Notes: a model not told the origin generated them from the letters alone. 64,000 nt of DNA from Bolinopsis microptera (GCF_026151205.1 NC_087078.1:6217675-6281674), one strand, 5' to 3'. Positions 1 to 13,203 are shown, counted from the stretch's first letter. Numbers and translations are program-made.

Positions 1-102
1 CCCTCTACCTTGGTGTCTGATGTAGTTTGTAGAACCGTACAATGCAGTGGTTTTAGTCTTCACTGCTCTGCTGGAGAACCGCTACTGAGGTCTTCATGTT
101 GG
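1..102 (+). CDS. possible internal coding exon at left edge (partial)
   Basis: The first 102 bases are open in frame 1 (34 codons, five cysteines) and are followed at once by a donor-like GTATGT. A pyrimidine-rich acceptor (ending cccttatag) lies near position 252, and the sequence after it is open in one frame up to a stop near 398. That frame does not match the phase of the first exon, so I cannot join the two confidently. I recognise no family. This is a weak call based only on openness and splice-like signals. Confidence 0.2.
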
Positions 103-398
103 GTATGTGATAATATCTCAACAATGTGTGATAATATATTTATTCAATATCTATATTGTAGATAGATCCATAATTATTGAATAAATGACTAATTTATAAG
201 GTGAAATAGTCCATTAATCAGCTAATGATCCCCTCTACCCCTCTACCCTTATAGATAACGAGGCGCTGTATAGACGGTGTGGTAAGACCCTGAAGATACT
301 GACCCCGAGTTACGGGACCTCACCCGTCCTCGTCAGTAGAGCTATGACTGTGGTTACTGCTTCCCTTCCGACTACCTGTACAGGAACTTATGTTTAGT

Positions 399-2462
399 TT
401 GGGGAGCAAACTTGCCACATAGGTCCAGGATCCACAATATATTCGTAACGTGTAATAGAAAAAAAAACGTACAGTTTTAAGTAAAATTTAGCCCTGGCAA
501 GGGTTCACCGTTATATAGGAGTTATAGGCGTCTTGTACTTGCTAAATTATTATCAGCCCAACACCCAAGTAATATTAGCCAAATTTGTATGTACTAAATA
601 AGGATGATCATACGAACCCCTGTCCTAACACCAAGGCCAATAATTAGTTATTGATGTAAGTGCCAATTGGAATAAAATTAAAACAAGCTATTTTAAGAGT
701 AACTATTTTTCAGTTATACGCCGATCTAAGAAAGCTAGCCATCCAACCTGTCCATTCCACGACTGAAATCTTCATACCAGGTTACTATATATTCAAATCA
801 CTACCTCGATATTTATGATATCAATAGATCATTGATAATATACTCGAGTTTGGTGTTTTCACGCCACTGTTTCCACTGTACAGTCAGGTGTGCACTATAC
901 GTATATTAATCGTTGCGCATCCTAACGAGTCCAGAGGTATAACATTAGAAAACACATTCCATTGTACCGGAAATGTGGTGAATCTAGCTTCATCACAGTG
1001 TAAACCCGTTCTGAATTAAACTCGAAGTACTTGATTCGCTGGAAATCGGACAACACGGATCAGGAGATGGTTAAGTCAATTAGCAAATTGGCTTTTTGAA
1101 TGTTCCAATCCCTACGCGCACTTAATTTCAGGAAATTTGCTTAAATGATCCTGCTAGACTCAAAAAAATCCATAGAACGTGCGATTTTAGAAATCATCAT
1201 AAGAATTTTGTGACAATTTGAAATACAGCTTAAAACCAGCGTTGCAATAATAGAAATTTGTCACCTATATTCCATGCAGACCTCCCAACAACAGTACATC
1301 AGCTATATTATCATTTCAATGAGCTTCCAACTATCCTCAGGCCTTAAATCCTCTAAAATCTTTTTCCAGGCTACGCCCCCATTGTCGGGTAATCAGAGAT
1401 ATGAAGAAACCTCAACCTCGTCAAGGACCTGTTCAACCCAAAGAACTGCTAGTTGCTTGCGAACCCCAAACCCTGGAGGTTTTATCTTACTTGTGAGTCA
1501 CTAATATTATTATCAACAGCGCAGAATACACAATAATTGAGTGAAGCGCCATGAAACACTGTTCAAAGTGTTGATGATTCACGACTGGAAGTATTGATGG
1601 AGCACTATAAATAATTGTGTTACTTGCGGTGCACAGGGTGGTATATGTAGTATATGTATATATATTTGTTTCAGGTGCTTGTATATTCCGAGGGAAGGAT
1701 TTGTCGAATGAGAGACAAAGACCACAGCTGAATCATAATGCCAAACCAAGGAAAGTGCTTCATTTGTAAGTGATACCTAACAACGTCAAGACAGCTGCTT
1801 GTGATGTACCGCCTCCCGAGGGAGAGGGCGCGAGAGTGGTGAGCTTTAATTTTACCTTGTGCCATTTCATTTCAGTTAAATACGTCATCATTCAGTGTCG
1901 TCAGAATAATCGGACTTTTATTATATTTGAGGTACGCTTCTAATTTGATTTACAATGAGTACTGTGATACAGAAATTTCATTATTCGTTTTGAAAAAAAA
2001 AACATGGTTTATCAAATATCACAAATATGGTAAATCAATTACCTATAAATGTGAATAAAAATGATAATGTAATATTTTGTGGCCATCAATCAGAGTCCAG
2101 AGATCTCTGTATTATTTTGTTCGTATTCCAGTCGAATCATGTTTCACTTTTTTACACGGCACAGTTTTGCAATTGTGTCTAGATACTCTTCTCGGCTTGG
2201 GCTTTCGTGTTTGAAGCGGTTGAAATGACAGCCTACCACGCTCCAGCGACGTCGTATTTGTCTTTTATCCAGATATCTGCGATCTCCCCCAATCCCCAGC
2301 TGTTTCGCAACTCCCGCAAAAATTGTCCTTGTTTGGCGTCCGGAGGGTCATTTTCCGACCCACATTTGTATTTCCCAAGCCCCAAACTTTCTCGACTAAC
2401 TGCCTCGACCTCTTTTCTCTGCATTCTCCCAAGTTTCCTTATTACTATTAGAATTGACAGAA
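399..2462. other. intergenic sequence, nothing recognised
   Basis: AT-rich sequence. The short open frames here have no recognisable composition or motif, and I see no RNA gene, satellite or transposon terminus. Confidence 0.4.
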
Positions 2463-2720
2463 TTAGCCCCTCGTGGTAGTGGTGGGAGGGGCCATTCTTC
2501 CGAGCTCATTAGGATCCAAGGATGACCAGTCAAACTCTTCCCACCATTCATCAGGGAGGTCCTTGATGACGTTGTCAACTCTGATCTTTACGACGATCCA
2601 AAGGGTTGTCACAGAACAGGGCAATGTTTGGAGGGTCATGAACAAGAACAGAGCCGTCAGCTGGATAAAGTATGCAAATAGGACCAATCTTTTATACTGT
2701 AAATTTTGAGTGTTTGTCAT
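2463..2720 (-). CDS. possible small membrane protein or exon
   Basis: A minus-strand frame of 85 codons starts with ATG. It reads as a basic start, a hydrophobic segment at about residues 13-32 (VLFAYFIQLTALFLFM), then an acidic, tryptophan-rich stretch (DLPDEWWEEFDWSSLDPNE) and a threonine-rich end. The helix followed by a compositionally sensible segment is why I list it. No family is recognised, no neighbours support it, and it may be chance or a single exon. Confidence 0.22.
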   Translation of the reverse strand: MTNTQNLQYKRLVLFAYFIQLTALFLFMTLQTLPCSVTTLWIVVKIRVDNVIKDLPDEWWEEFDWSSLDPNELGRMAPPTTTTRG

Positions 2721-3360
2721 GCTGCCCGAATATCAAACAAGTTGGTATATGCTGCTAGCGATCGTTGCTATAGTTTGCTATAATGTTGCATTGCCAATTT
2801 GTCCTCGACCATATTAAATCGACGTTATTTCCTATTTCTAGAATAATCCATTTCGTTCTTCGAATTTTGATTGGGCGGTCCCTACTTCGTTTCGAAGACA
2901 CGCAAAAATATTGTGCAAAGATGGACATCTCTAAAAGTAAAACCTGTTATGAGGATAGATGGAGCATTGAGTTTTTAATCACTATCCATAACAGAGAAGA
3001 TCATAATATCCTATAGCTGCTAATCATTCGTTAGAGTTGACGGGATCCTTGTGCTGTTTCGTTACCTCTGAATATGTTTTCGTATTCACAGTTGAATTTT
3101 ATGAAGGAGCAGAACTCCGAGTAATATCCTTAAGGTATCTATATTGATAAAGTGAAACTCCAGTGTGAGATGAAGGGGGATTGAAACCCCACTAAATCAA
3201 TATTATGCTCCATATACCTTCTGTTACAACCAATACAAAATAATAATTATAAAAACAAAATATTAGTAAATTTTATAAAAACACAACAAAAACCAAAACA
3301 TTTACGTTAAAACTATATTCTGGTAATCTTTTTTCGCTCTTATGAGTGGGTCAATCATTT

Positions 3361-3487
3361 ATTTTGAATTGTAGTTGACGAAGTGAGAGTCTCCACTCAG
3401 TGTGTACACAATAATTTCCTATTGTCGACGTTTTCGGCTACATGCCTTTGACATAGAAAGACGTAATTTGATAACTTACATAGCTCA
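3361..3487 (+). repeat. outer inverted repeat, left copy
   Basis: The reverse complement matches 13082-13203 with scattered substitutions and small indels. Shared blocks include gagctatgta, catgacaaagg-like and gagactctcacttcgtc. Confidence 0.6.
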
Positions 3488-3496
3488 ATACATGAA

Positions 3497-3554
3497 ATAG
3501 ATTTGTAGTGTTGTAATTAGTTTAAAAAAACTAATTACAACACACAAAATCTAT
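3497..3554. repeat. 27-bp-arm hairpin
   Basis: Arms of about 27 bases flank a 4-base A loop. The inner 15 bases (tgttgtaattagttt and its complement) pair perfectly, and the outer part has a few mismatches. It lies just inside the left outer inverted repeat. It could be a cruciform or MITE remnant. Confidence 0.55.
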
Positions 3555-5550
3555 ACTTTATTGTTTGAGTTTGAAACGCCATAAGGTTTTGTGATGGACT
3601 GGACTTTCAACGCATAGGATCACCGTGACTTCTCTTACTTCGGCTCCAGAAAATACAGTTACGGCAGTATAAACCATCGCGCCTAAGGCCCTACCCACCA
3701 CAGTTCACGCTGTAAATAAGATACTAACTGTATACTAGGAATTAGACGATCCACGACTTCAATAAGGGCATAACGTTACTTGCATGGTCACTAAAATACC
3801 AGACAGCTCAGACTCTATCCCGTTCCACTCGGATAATGAAACAGCTTAACGGGTGAAATCATCACTGCCAGCTTTGGGGCCACTCGCAAACTTAACTTTC
3901 CGTAACTAGTCACTGATGAGCGACGTTGAACACGAACTAAGTTAATGGCACAGTGTACGCAATGACCCAGAGTCTCATTTTTTCTGGGAGCATGCGATAC
4001 AACCCGAACCTGGCGTCACCTCTGTCGTGTGTTCATGACCTTTAGACGCAATAGACAAGCCCCTGCGCACGCCACCTTCCTAAAATCCATGAACCGTCCA
4101 ATAGCACCATCCGACCCCCTGAGACCCTCCAAACAGACTGTTCCGAACCTTACTGACTCTATGATACGTAACACCCATCATCTTTTCCCTCTAACTTTCG
4201 AGTCATAAAGCTTGACAGGTACCCAACTCACGACTAATAAGTTGGAAAATTTTTTTGAAAACGCGTTTAGTGAGTATATCTTCCGGTATTAATGGATTTG
4301 TTCGAGATATGACCATAGAAGCTATACACTTTCCCGTGAAATTAGGGACAATTTTAACTACTTGTTTTGTTAGAACCCAAAAAACAGTGTTATTTTTTTC
4401 AACTCCCTTCTAGAACGTAATGCATGGTTAAATAAGGAAGTTGATATTGGTTTTAACCGCTGCATGTTTGACTTTAGTCTGAACGAAATCGTAACTTTTT
4501 GGTTTTTTCGACCCCACGCACATTTGTAGATTGATATCTTATAAAGGGTTTGAGATTTTAGATAAAGATCTGGAAATTGGATTCACATTACTCAGCTGCC
4601 AAGAGTGAGATAGCTAACTGTCTGGTGACCGGTGTTCAAAAACTCTTCTATGCGAAGCGAGAAAGTTCGAAAGCACTGGCCAGTAAGGCGGAGTTTGTAT
4701 CGCTCTTGCCTGGTAACTAACGGTTAAATTCAAACTCACAACGCCGTTACCCAAGCCTACTACTTGTACTTGCCGGCGCCCTAAAATTTTCACAAAATGT
4801 TTCCAAAATCTTTAAGGGAATATAAGCTTACAAAATTTCCTTTCGTATATAGGATTAAAACCCTCGACATAAAAATATAAGTCATGCCGCGGCACTTATT
4901 AGCTTATCGTAAGTTACTAAATCTTGCCCGAGTTTTTTTTTTTAAACACTTTCGAATATTTCTGAAATCAGTACCGCAACGTAATATTGTAATTTTGTAG
5001 ACTACGTTTACGATTCTATCACACACAGAGCTGTAAGTTCTTGATAGGTAGTCCTAACAGTTTTTCTTTTTCTTCTTTACCTTTCTCAGCACACAGTTTA
5101 TTCCTCATTCATTCACACGCACACACATTTAGCATTTTATACAATAATTATTAAGACTGTACAAGCATTTCTATACACCATACATTACACTCTATCTTTT
5201 TAATATCTTATACTTTAAATATTCACAAATATCTGGTATTTACACAGTCTTGAACATGGTTGAACCTAGTTTTCAAATCACAATCTCAAGTGCTACGGTG
5301 TCTTATGCCTCCTAGAAATGTTTTTCATTTTGTCCTCTATGTGACAAACCAGTTCATAAAAAATCCTCAAAGATTATCTTGGTTGTATTACTGGCTGTCT
5401 AAACCTAATACCTGGCTATAGAGTAACTTCCGAACGAACTTAAGGATAATTACAATACAATAACCCCCACTTTTAACACCCTATATTCGTTCTCACTACT
5501 GAATCATATAGGCGAACTTACGAGAAATAGATTCCAGCGAAATCCCGATC
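3555..5550. other. non-coding sequence, nothing recognised
   Basis: No open frame of note. Probably decayed transposon sequence inside the composite region. Confidence 0.35.
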
Positions 5551-5552
5551 TC

Positions 5553-5568
5553 AAAAAAAAAAAAAAAA

Positions 5569-5640
<72 letters not shown>

Positions 5641-5659
5641 GGGGGGGGGGGGGGGGGGG
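5553..5659. repeat. A-tract followed by ~90-base G-tract
   Basis: Sixteen A, then G from 5569 to 5659 broken only by single T at 5606 and 5640. Such a length is either a real, highly quadruplex-prone tract or a long-read or assembly artefact. It sits just upstream of the LINE endonuclease relic. Confidence 0.9.
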
Positions 5660-5689
5660 AAAAATTTGTATATCGGAGATATTTGTTAG

Positions 5690-7845
5690 CTGAACTGGAC
5701 CAACACCCTGATAATATCATGACCCCTTGAGCAATCGCGAAATTAAGATACTTTCTTAAACGTAGATCACTCGTGAAGAATATCTCGAATTTTAGAGAAG
5801 AAATAGAAACATCTCCCAAATTTGACCTCATCTGCCTCAATGAAACCAACTGTAAAATTCAATCTTCCTAATGTCTGAACGACATTGAAATCGTACAGTT
5901 TTACGAGCCCTTTTCAAAGAATCTGCACTTAAATCGGGAACCGGAGGTGGCTTGCGCTCTATGTTAACAAACGCTTTTTGGTGATTACGAGAAAATTACA
6001 GGAACTCGCACTCAATCTGAGTCCAAGAAGAATTACTTGCGGAGAATTTCAATGCTTAAAATCAACAATTTTAAAAACGGAAATAAACAAAAATCATCGG
6101 TAAAATTCTACCGCTCGCCATCCACAAGCCCTAAAAAATTCCTTGAAAAGTTTGAAAACGTGCTCAGGGGTCTTGATAACACTCCAGAAAGCAATTAGTC
6201 GGCCTGGTTGATGCAATATTGATCTTATTAAATACGAAACCGACGCTTACAGCCAGGAAATCTTATAAGCTTTACTAGAAAAATATGGGTTAGCCCAGAC
6301 TGTCTCCAACCTACCAGGGTAACTGACCACAGTGCAACGCATATTGATCACGTGTAAATACTAATCACGTGACCAAACGTATTAGTTTGTAATGTCGTGA
6401 CGTTTGTATATGTCAGAGACATCTCGCGGTTAGCACGACCCATTAGTTTAGGAGCCACACCTAGTTTGAACGAGCGATTCCGTATCCAACGGTAAAGAAC
6501 AACTACACAAGTCTTGAAATTAGAGGCCCGTGTATTTAACGAAGCTAATCATGCTAAATTCAAAGAGCTTATTTAAGTGAGACCTGGATGATGCTACCTC
6601 CTCAACGTGCGCTGATGAACAATACAATTCCATCTATCAAACGTACATGACCACCAACAATACTGCATACCCCCTGAAGCGCGACAGTTCGAGAAAGAAA
6701 ATTCGAAAGAGCTGACCCAAAGCCTTGGAATCTTACCCTGGCTTGAAGGCGCATGCAATCCGCAAGATGTTTACTTTTTTTAGAAAAAACTATAATCCAT
6801 CACAAAAAACTGCGACGCGTAATGAAAAATGCGAAAAGTTTTGTCACAAACATGTGAATCTAGCCAAAGAAAAGTACTATAAGAAAAATGTTTGACAATC
6901 CCCCAAAAAAAACTGCTCTAAAAATCAATGGAAAATTATCAATGGCCTCCTGAACCGTAACAGAAAAAAAGTTCGGGTGTTGACACACGGGGGCCGTCTG
7001 AAGGACGACGATGGCACGATTTAACTCCGATCTGGCAGTCGCTGAGAAATTTTGCGGTGGGACGTGCTATAATGGCGTCGGAGGGGCGGTTCTCCGGTGT
7101 GTAGACTTGCGAGCCAGTGTATCAGTCGAGTATCAACTCGCTGCCCTGTCGGAACTTTTGACCCAGGTGTTTCAAGCATTACTGTGAGACCGTGAGAGTG
7201 TATCTGGGGGGGGTCGCAGGTGATAGGTTGTAAGGCGTAGGCTGACGACTGTTTCTTAAGCCTACATCACACGGTGAAGTCCAAAAAGATAATATCCATG
7301 GCTTAAGAACAAGTCCACACTCGAATTTGTAAAATTGAAGCCATGAAAATTCTAACTCTGCGAAAACTTTACCAGGGCCACTAGCTCATGTCATTAACTG
7401 TTCGTTTCTCCAGTGTACCTTCCCAAATGCTCTAAAACTGCGAAAGTCGTTCCTATCCACAAAGTGGTTCAAAATTGGAAGTAGCTAATTATAGGCCGAT
7501 CTCTCTTTTGGGAATCATTCTCGAAAATTTATGAGAAACTTATGCATGCTCGTGTTTTAGATATTTTTCGATAAGAAGTTTCTCTTTTCGAAAATCAATA
7601 CGTATTTTTCGGCCAGGAAGATCGTGCGACCATGCACTGCTCAATGCCCAAATTTCCTATACTTACAACTCTCTGAATAAGAAACAAATTTCCCTACAGC
7701 TCCTGCTCGAGTTACAGTAAAGCTTGACGTGCTTTGATCAGAGACCCTTACTTAAGAAGCGTTGACCATTGTGGGATCAGGGGATCCGAGCACGAATGGT
7801 ATAGATCTTACCTTTTGTAACGATCCTCAAACGTAACTTTAAACG
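5690..7845 (+). pseudogene. decayed non-LTR retrotransposon, endonuclease and start of reverse transcriptase
   Basis: Reading across frameshifts and stops, the plus strand shows an AP endonuclease followed by a reverse transcriptase. Near 5817 it reads KFDLICLNET, the usual start of the endonuclease. Near 6310 come residues like VTDHSATHIDHV. Near 7490 comes YRPISLLGI (reverse transcriptase motif region), then KLMHARVLDIF and a decayed LLL-D-SKAFD-type block near 7700. The match is to CR1/jockey-like LINEs, a class-level call from motif order only. The frame is broken throughout, so it is inactive. At 7845 it is cut by the Mutator-like element and resumes at 11467. The stretch 6970-7250 does not read as LINE and may be a further small insertion. 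Confidence 0.7.
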
Positions 7846-8856
7846 TAGGGCCCTTTCGTGATATCATGGATCGCGTAGGTTTCCACCAGATCTGGTAGTC
7901 CTCATAAATCTGCGGCCTCTATGGTCGTCATCTCGCCACAACTCCGAAAAAGTTGGCATGTGAAAATGTGCAGCCTTCCAGACATCGCGATTGGTTAACG
8001 AGTTGTCGTACGTCACCTCAAGATCGGTGACATGGGGCTTGAACAGGCCAGAACCCAATTTGATTGGGTCTGAGGTCACGTTATTATGAGCCTGAGGTCA
8101 CGTGACTATGCCGTCACCAGAGCTCGTTTCTCCGTTTCCCGCTCTTTGGACCAGGTGAGCTTGCTATGCATTGAAAGTGGGGTGTATGTACAGCAGTACT
8201 GTAGTTACACCAATTACCCCCTAATAGAACGAAGATATTTATTTTCCGAACAGAAAGCTAGAAATTTACCAAAATATCGACTTTGAATAAAAATTTTATT
8301 TTGAATGACCACTCCTGATCTAAAATTGCACGAGAAATCGATTAAACTTGGTTTCAGAAACCTCAACAATTGGCTCCTCATGCCTTAAAATCCCCATGTT
8401 TTAAACGAATACAATCAACATTTTGATCCTGTGATTAATTAGTACCAGTAACAAATGCACAACAAACCTCAGCACTTACATTGCATTCGGGGGGGGGGTG
8501 GGGGGGGGGGGGGGGGGGGGAGGGAGGGGGGGGGGCGGGGTCCGATTTCGAGTGACCAATAATCGTATGAGTGATGATATTTATACTCATGCGTTCCTGA
8601 TCATCATCAGCAATCATGAACAGGAGCGCGGTTGCTTTAAATCAATGGTTTAGCCGTATTTTTGTGGATTCGACCCCTGTTTTTAACGTTTATCAGACTT
8701 TGTAATTGAATGTAGTGAGGATATCTTTACAAATAAGAGGACCAGTAAAATAAAATTGCCACAAGTGGTATCTCTCACTCACTTTCGATAAGACACCATG
8801 AAAATACTTACTTAACCATAAGATTCGGAATTTTTTCAACCGTTAAAGATATCGGA
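7846..8856 (+). repeat. left TIR of the Mutator-like element
   Basis: Pairs with 10488-11466. The only large difference is a G-rich homopolymer at 8489-8540, which the other arm lacks. Confidence 0.75.
8489..8540. repeat. ~52-base G-rich tract
   Basis: G broken by a few A, T and C. The corresponding point of the right TIR (about 10810-10815) has only a short cccc, so this tract is an expansion or artefact specific to the left arm. Confidence 0.85.
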
Positions 8857-10487
8857 ATTTATAAAAATGTAAGATCAATTTTTACAAAAAATCAACGAAT
8901 CGTTATAAATTCCATAGCAGTTAGTTTCTTCTGCTTTTTCGTTTCCTGTCTGTGCTCTGCGACAGCAATTTGGTTGCCCAGACGTTCCAATCCCCCCTAC
9001 CACTTTCTTACCACAGGATGACATAAGAGCCACTTGCCTCTCAACGCTTGATAGTTGTTGCGCAAATACCGTTTTGAAGGCATTCTTATATAGGAGATGA
9101 TAGCGGCTCTCGTCGGACCATGATAGCAAGGGGGGTAGGGTTTAACCCGAGCCATACTCCTTACTTTGCAGAGGATAATTGTGTTATTTTGTAATTTAAA
9201 CATGTACTGAGACTGAAGCAACTAAAACTTAACTCGAACACATTAGTACTATATAATATGTTGAATAAATGATTGATTAACCTCGTTATTTTATAGTGAT
9301 AATAAATTATGCAAAAAAGGTAATTTTGAAAATAATTAGTATTACCACGCCCGTTTTAAAACCGCCATCCACAGAATGCCCTCCTTATAGATGGGGAGCT
9401 CGGTGAACTTCCTTGCGTCATGTTCAAATCTGGCTTGTAAAAAACCCTCACACGTCGGGAGGGTGGCACCATTCTCCTCCCAGTCAAGGATTTTCAGACA
9501 ATCGGCCACACCCTCCCTCCGCACATTGTTCATCATCGGCCTGATATTCATCATCAAACAAATTTAAAATGACTTCGAATAATATAAATAATATCTTATT
9601 GTTCTAAATTTCATAGCTGACATTCACAAATACATAATACTGATAAAGTGCTACGTTACTAATAGGAAAGACAGAACTACAATCACAGCTCTCTTAAAAA
9701 AAAATGTTTACTATGATTGTGATTATGAATATGTTTTTATGTCATAACAATCGTCCGTCTATGGCCTGATAATACAGATATGTAACAGAGCTCCCTATCC
9801 TCGCTCATTGTTGCAAGTAACCGGTGTCAGAAAGCCGTCGGAGACCGGTGCACGAATTCTCCGATAATGTTGTTATTGGTCGCTCCCACACTGGTTATGG
9901 CAATTCTACACTCAAACAGAACATTCTAAAAGATCGATTATTACGCTAAAACCCCTGCTGTAAACAGCCTTACCCAAATTGCCACTGTAGTATGTGCTTG
10001 TAGTGATATAATATATAATATGTGTGAAAAGAGCCGATAATACTTCAGATTTTTATCGAATAAATTCATAAGGTACTTTTATAAAATAAAGTAACAGCGC
10101 CAACGTGAATTTATTTATTAGAAATCGTTAACACCATAATTTTACTAAAATAGATCTGCGGATTTCAAAGTGCTAGTAACACTCGGGATCGGTTGCCGGA
10201 TTCAAAATTCAAAAAATTCCTAGGTAGTAGGTTATTTACGAAAATTGAAAAAACAGACCCTTTAAAAAGCTGCCCAACTGAAAATTGCACAAATTGCAAA
10301 ACAATACAAAGATATCATTGGAAAAAACCGTCGATCGACATTCTAACAACTCATCCTCATTTAACTGCCACCTAAACGCAAGGTTTTTTTTATACATATA
10401 ACTGATAAAACAATTGCAGCGGTATCATTCCACATAATTTTCGATTAACCGTCAAAGGTTGATAGGTGTGATTAATTATATAAAATT
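8857..10487. other. interior of the Mutator-like element
   Basis: No convincing transposase. Minus-strand frames at 8875-9129 and 9342-9557 have fairly protein-like composition but no motif I can name. A plus-strand frame at 10193-10375 contains a CPTENCTNC cysteine cluster. Any of these may be transposase debris. Confidence 0.35.
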
Positions 10488-11466
10488 CTGATATTCTTCA
10501 GCGTTTGAAAAATTCCGAAATCATATGGTTAAGTAAGAATTTTATTGTGTCTTATCGAAAGTGAGTGCAGAAACACCTTTGTGGCAATTTATATTTACTG
10601 GTCCTCTTATTTGTAAAGATATCCTCCATACATTCCATTTACAAAGGTCTGATAACCGTTAAACAGGGGTCGAATTCACAAAAATAACGTAAACCATTTT
10701 TTTTGATTTAAAGCAACCGCCGCTCCTGTCTCTTGATTGCTGAATGAATGATCAGAACGCATGACGTAATACATATCATCACGACGATTATAGGTCACTC
10801 GAAATCGACCCCGTTAAGATGCAATAATACTGCGATGGTTTTGTCTGTGCATTTTGTTAACCCTATTACTAATTAATCCACAGGATTTATTCCCCCCCAA
10901 AATGTTTATTGTATCGATAAAACATGGAATTTTAGGCATGCGGAAGCTTGTTGAGTTTCTGAAACCATTTATCGATTTCCGTGCAATTTTAGTCAGGAGA
11001 TGGTCATCAAAATAAATTTTGAACAAAGTCGATATTTTGGTAAATTTCTAAGCTTTCTGTCAGAAAATAAATCTTCGTTCTATTAGGGGTAATTGGATGT
11101 AACTACAGTACAGATGTACTTACACCCACTTTCACATGCATGCAAGCTCACCTGGTCCAAAGAGCGGGAAACGGAGAACGAAGCTCTGTGCGTCATAGTC
11201 ACGTGAACCTCAGGCTCAATAAACACGTGACCTCAACCCAAATCATTTGGTTCTGGCCTGTTCCAGCCCCCTGTCACCCGCTCTTGAGGTGACGTACGAC
11301 AACTCGTTAACCCAATAGATGTCTGGAAGGCTGCAAATTTTCACATGCCAAACTTCCCAAAGGTTTTTAGGAATTGTGCGAATGACGACACATAGAGCCG
11401 CAGAATTATGAGACCTACCAGATCCTGGTGGAACCTAAGCGATCCATGATAGCACGACAGGCCCTA
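10488..11466 (-). repeat. right TIR of the Mutator-like element
   Basis: Reverse complement of 7846-8856. Ends in GGCCCTA next to the right copy of the 9-bp target duplication. Confidence 0.75.
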
Positions 11467-12640
11467 CTTTAAACGGAACTTGCTCTTCTTAGCAATCCCA
11501 GTAGTTACGGCGTAACGCTCAAGGGTAGCATTTTATGACCTCTCTTATTTGATTTATATAAACGACCTACCTGGAATTAGTGATTTTGCAATGTTCATCC
11601 TTATGCCGACACGCAACTATTAAGTAGCGGAACCACCCTAGAAGAAATACAATTAAACTCTAATCAGCTAATTGCATGGTCCTTGTAGATTGGGTAGGTG
11701 CTAATGGGCTATCTTTAAATGTACAAAAGACGTGTTACATGATTTTCACTAGAAAAAAATCGCCTTCAGCGCTTTATATTTGTCACATTGACAACACTGT
11801 AATCGAACGTAAGACTGAAGCAAGATTTTTAGAGTGACCTAGACGAAAAAGCTCACTTGGCAAAAACACATTACGGCATTAGAATAAAGATGGGTCGCTA
11901 CCTCGGAGTTATGTATAAGCTAAAGCACTCTACCTATCAAAGCCCGCCTAAACATTTCCAAAGCCTTATCCAATCCCATCCTAAATGTCTGTTCTTTAGT
12001 GTGGGGAAATTTGCCTCAAAATGTCACATCGAAATCTCTGTGTCACCAACAAAAGCAGAAATATAAAAAAAAAAGAAAAAAAAAATTAGAGCTGTTATGT
12101 CAGGATATTAAATTTATAGATATAAGACGGCAATCCCCCGGAGCTCCAAAAAGTTGCGTATTAGGTGCATAATATCCTAACAGTCCATAGCGTACCCATT
12201 GTAAAAAACGCTCTTAATTCTTACTACACAAAGTAAGGAAACATGCCAAGCCTTCTCCCTAAATCCATCAAAGAACTTTTTCCCCTCACGATATTCCACC
12301 TATAACCACATACGAAACATAACCTTTCTTTGGTTCACAAACTTACAACGCCCTAAATTTAAGAAATACTCTTTTCCAAGGACCCATGCTCTCTATTACA
12401 AAACAAAGTAAGGAAATAACTATTCCAAGTTCTACCTTTTCAATTGAAATCTTTAAAAATTCAGCTAAGCGCGAACTCCTCAAGCTGCAAGAGCTCAGGA
12501 GAGCGATGAAAATTGCCAAATTTCTTACTTTAATAGTATACCTGGGCTAAGAAAGTCTCAAAGAGAAGGGCGCTCGCAATAGACTACAACACCGAGTTAG
12601 TAAGCGACAACGCGTAAAGACAAATCATCGCACAAATGAC
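11467..12640 (+). pseudogene. decayed LINE reverse transcriptase, C-terminal part
   Basis: Continues the reverse transcriptase interrupted at 7845. Near 11520 it reads like QGSIL.PLLFDLYINDLPGI (motif B region). A decayed catalytic ADD region follows near 11600, then GLSLNVQKTCYMIF near 11725, and a thumb-like segment near 11850-11940 (IRIKMGRYLGVMYKLKH). Stops and frameshifts are frequent. The order and content match a CR1/jockey-like LINE. It was inactive before or since the Mutator-like insertion. Confidence 0.7.
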
Positions 12641-12715
12641 CATGAATCTTTTATCAACAACATATCCACTTTTAATTTCACTGCCTTTATGCAATGCCGA
12701 ATTTAGAAGGGGGGG

Positions 12716-12743
12716 AAAAAAAAAAATATTGGATAATAAAAAT

Positions 12744-12801
<58 letters not shown>
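12716..12801. repeat. A-tract and 56-base G homopolymer
   Basis: A short G/A tract at 12710-12726 and an unbroken G run at 12746-12801, near the 3' end of the LINE relic. Confidence 0.9.
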
Positions 12802-12802
<1 letters not shown>

Positions 12803-13081
12803 TAATATAAAGTTTTAAATTAACATCTGCCGCGCAAAACTTTTTATCTATTAGTATTAAATATAATTAGCATGGTTAACAAATTTCGACTTCAACCAGT
12901 TTATTGCCACCGTTAGTTATATAGTATTTTAGAGGGCATTTATTTTAATATCTGTTATTTTACATTTATTATATTTTAAAGTGAGACTTCAATAATTTCA
13001 GTTAATGTAAATAACCATTGATAAATAAATTGCCGCACACGCCAACCTCCACCGTGGGGTTTTCAAAACAAAAACAAAAAA

Positions 13082-13203
13082 TGAGCTATGTAAAGTTATC
13101 ATTACGTCCTGTCTATGACAAAGGCCTGTCGCCGAAACGGTCGACCAATAATATGTTTTAACCACACTGATGGAGACTCTCACTTCGTCTACTATAATTC
13201 AAA
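13082..13203 (-). repeat. outer inverted repeat, right copy
   Basis: Reverse complement of 3361-3487, with identities spread over about 125 bp. Confidence 0.6.

Larger units (their letters stand above)
7846..11466. mobile_element. 3.6-kb Mutator-like transposon with ~1-kb TIRs and 9-bp TSD
   Basis: Two arms, 7846-8856 and 10488-11466, are imperfect reverse complements over about 1 kb. The ends read TAGGGCC...GGCCCTA. The 9-base sequence ctttaaacg is present on both sides (7837-7845 and 11467-11475), and removing the element rejoins the interrupted reverse transcriptase. Long TIRs with 9-bp duplications are the hallmark of Mutator-like elements (family knowledge). No transposase is recognisable in the 1.6-kb centre, so it is non-autonomous or decayed. 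Confidence 0.75.

Noticed and set aside
5496-5849. Minus-strand frame with a long proline tract
   Set aside because: The prolines are the reverse of the G homopolymer. The rest is the antisense of the LINE endonuclease relic.
8435-8617. Minus-strand proline-rich frame
   Set aside because: Produced by the G-rich tract in the left TIR.
12636-12818. Plus-strand polyglycine frame
   Set aside because: Created by the 56-base G run.
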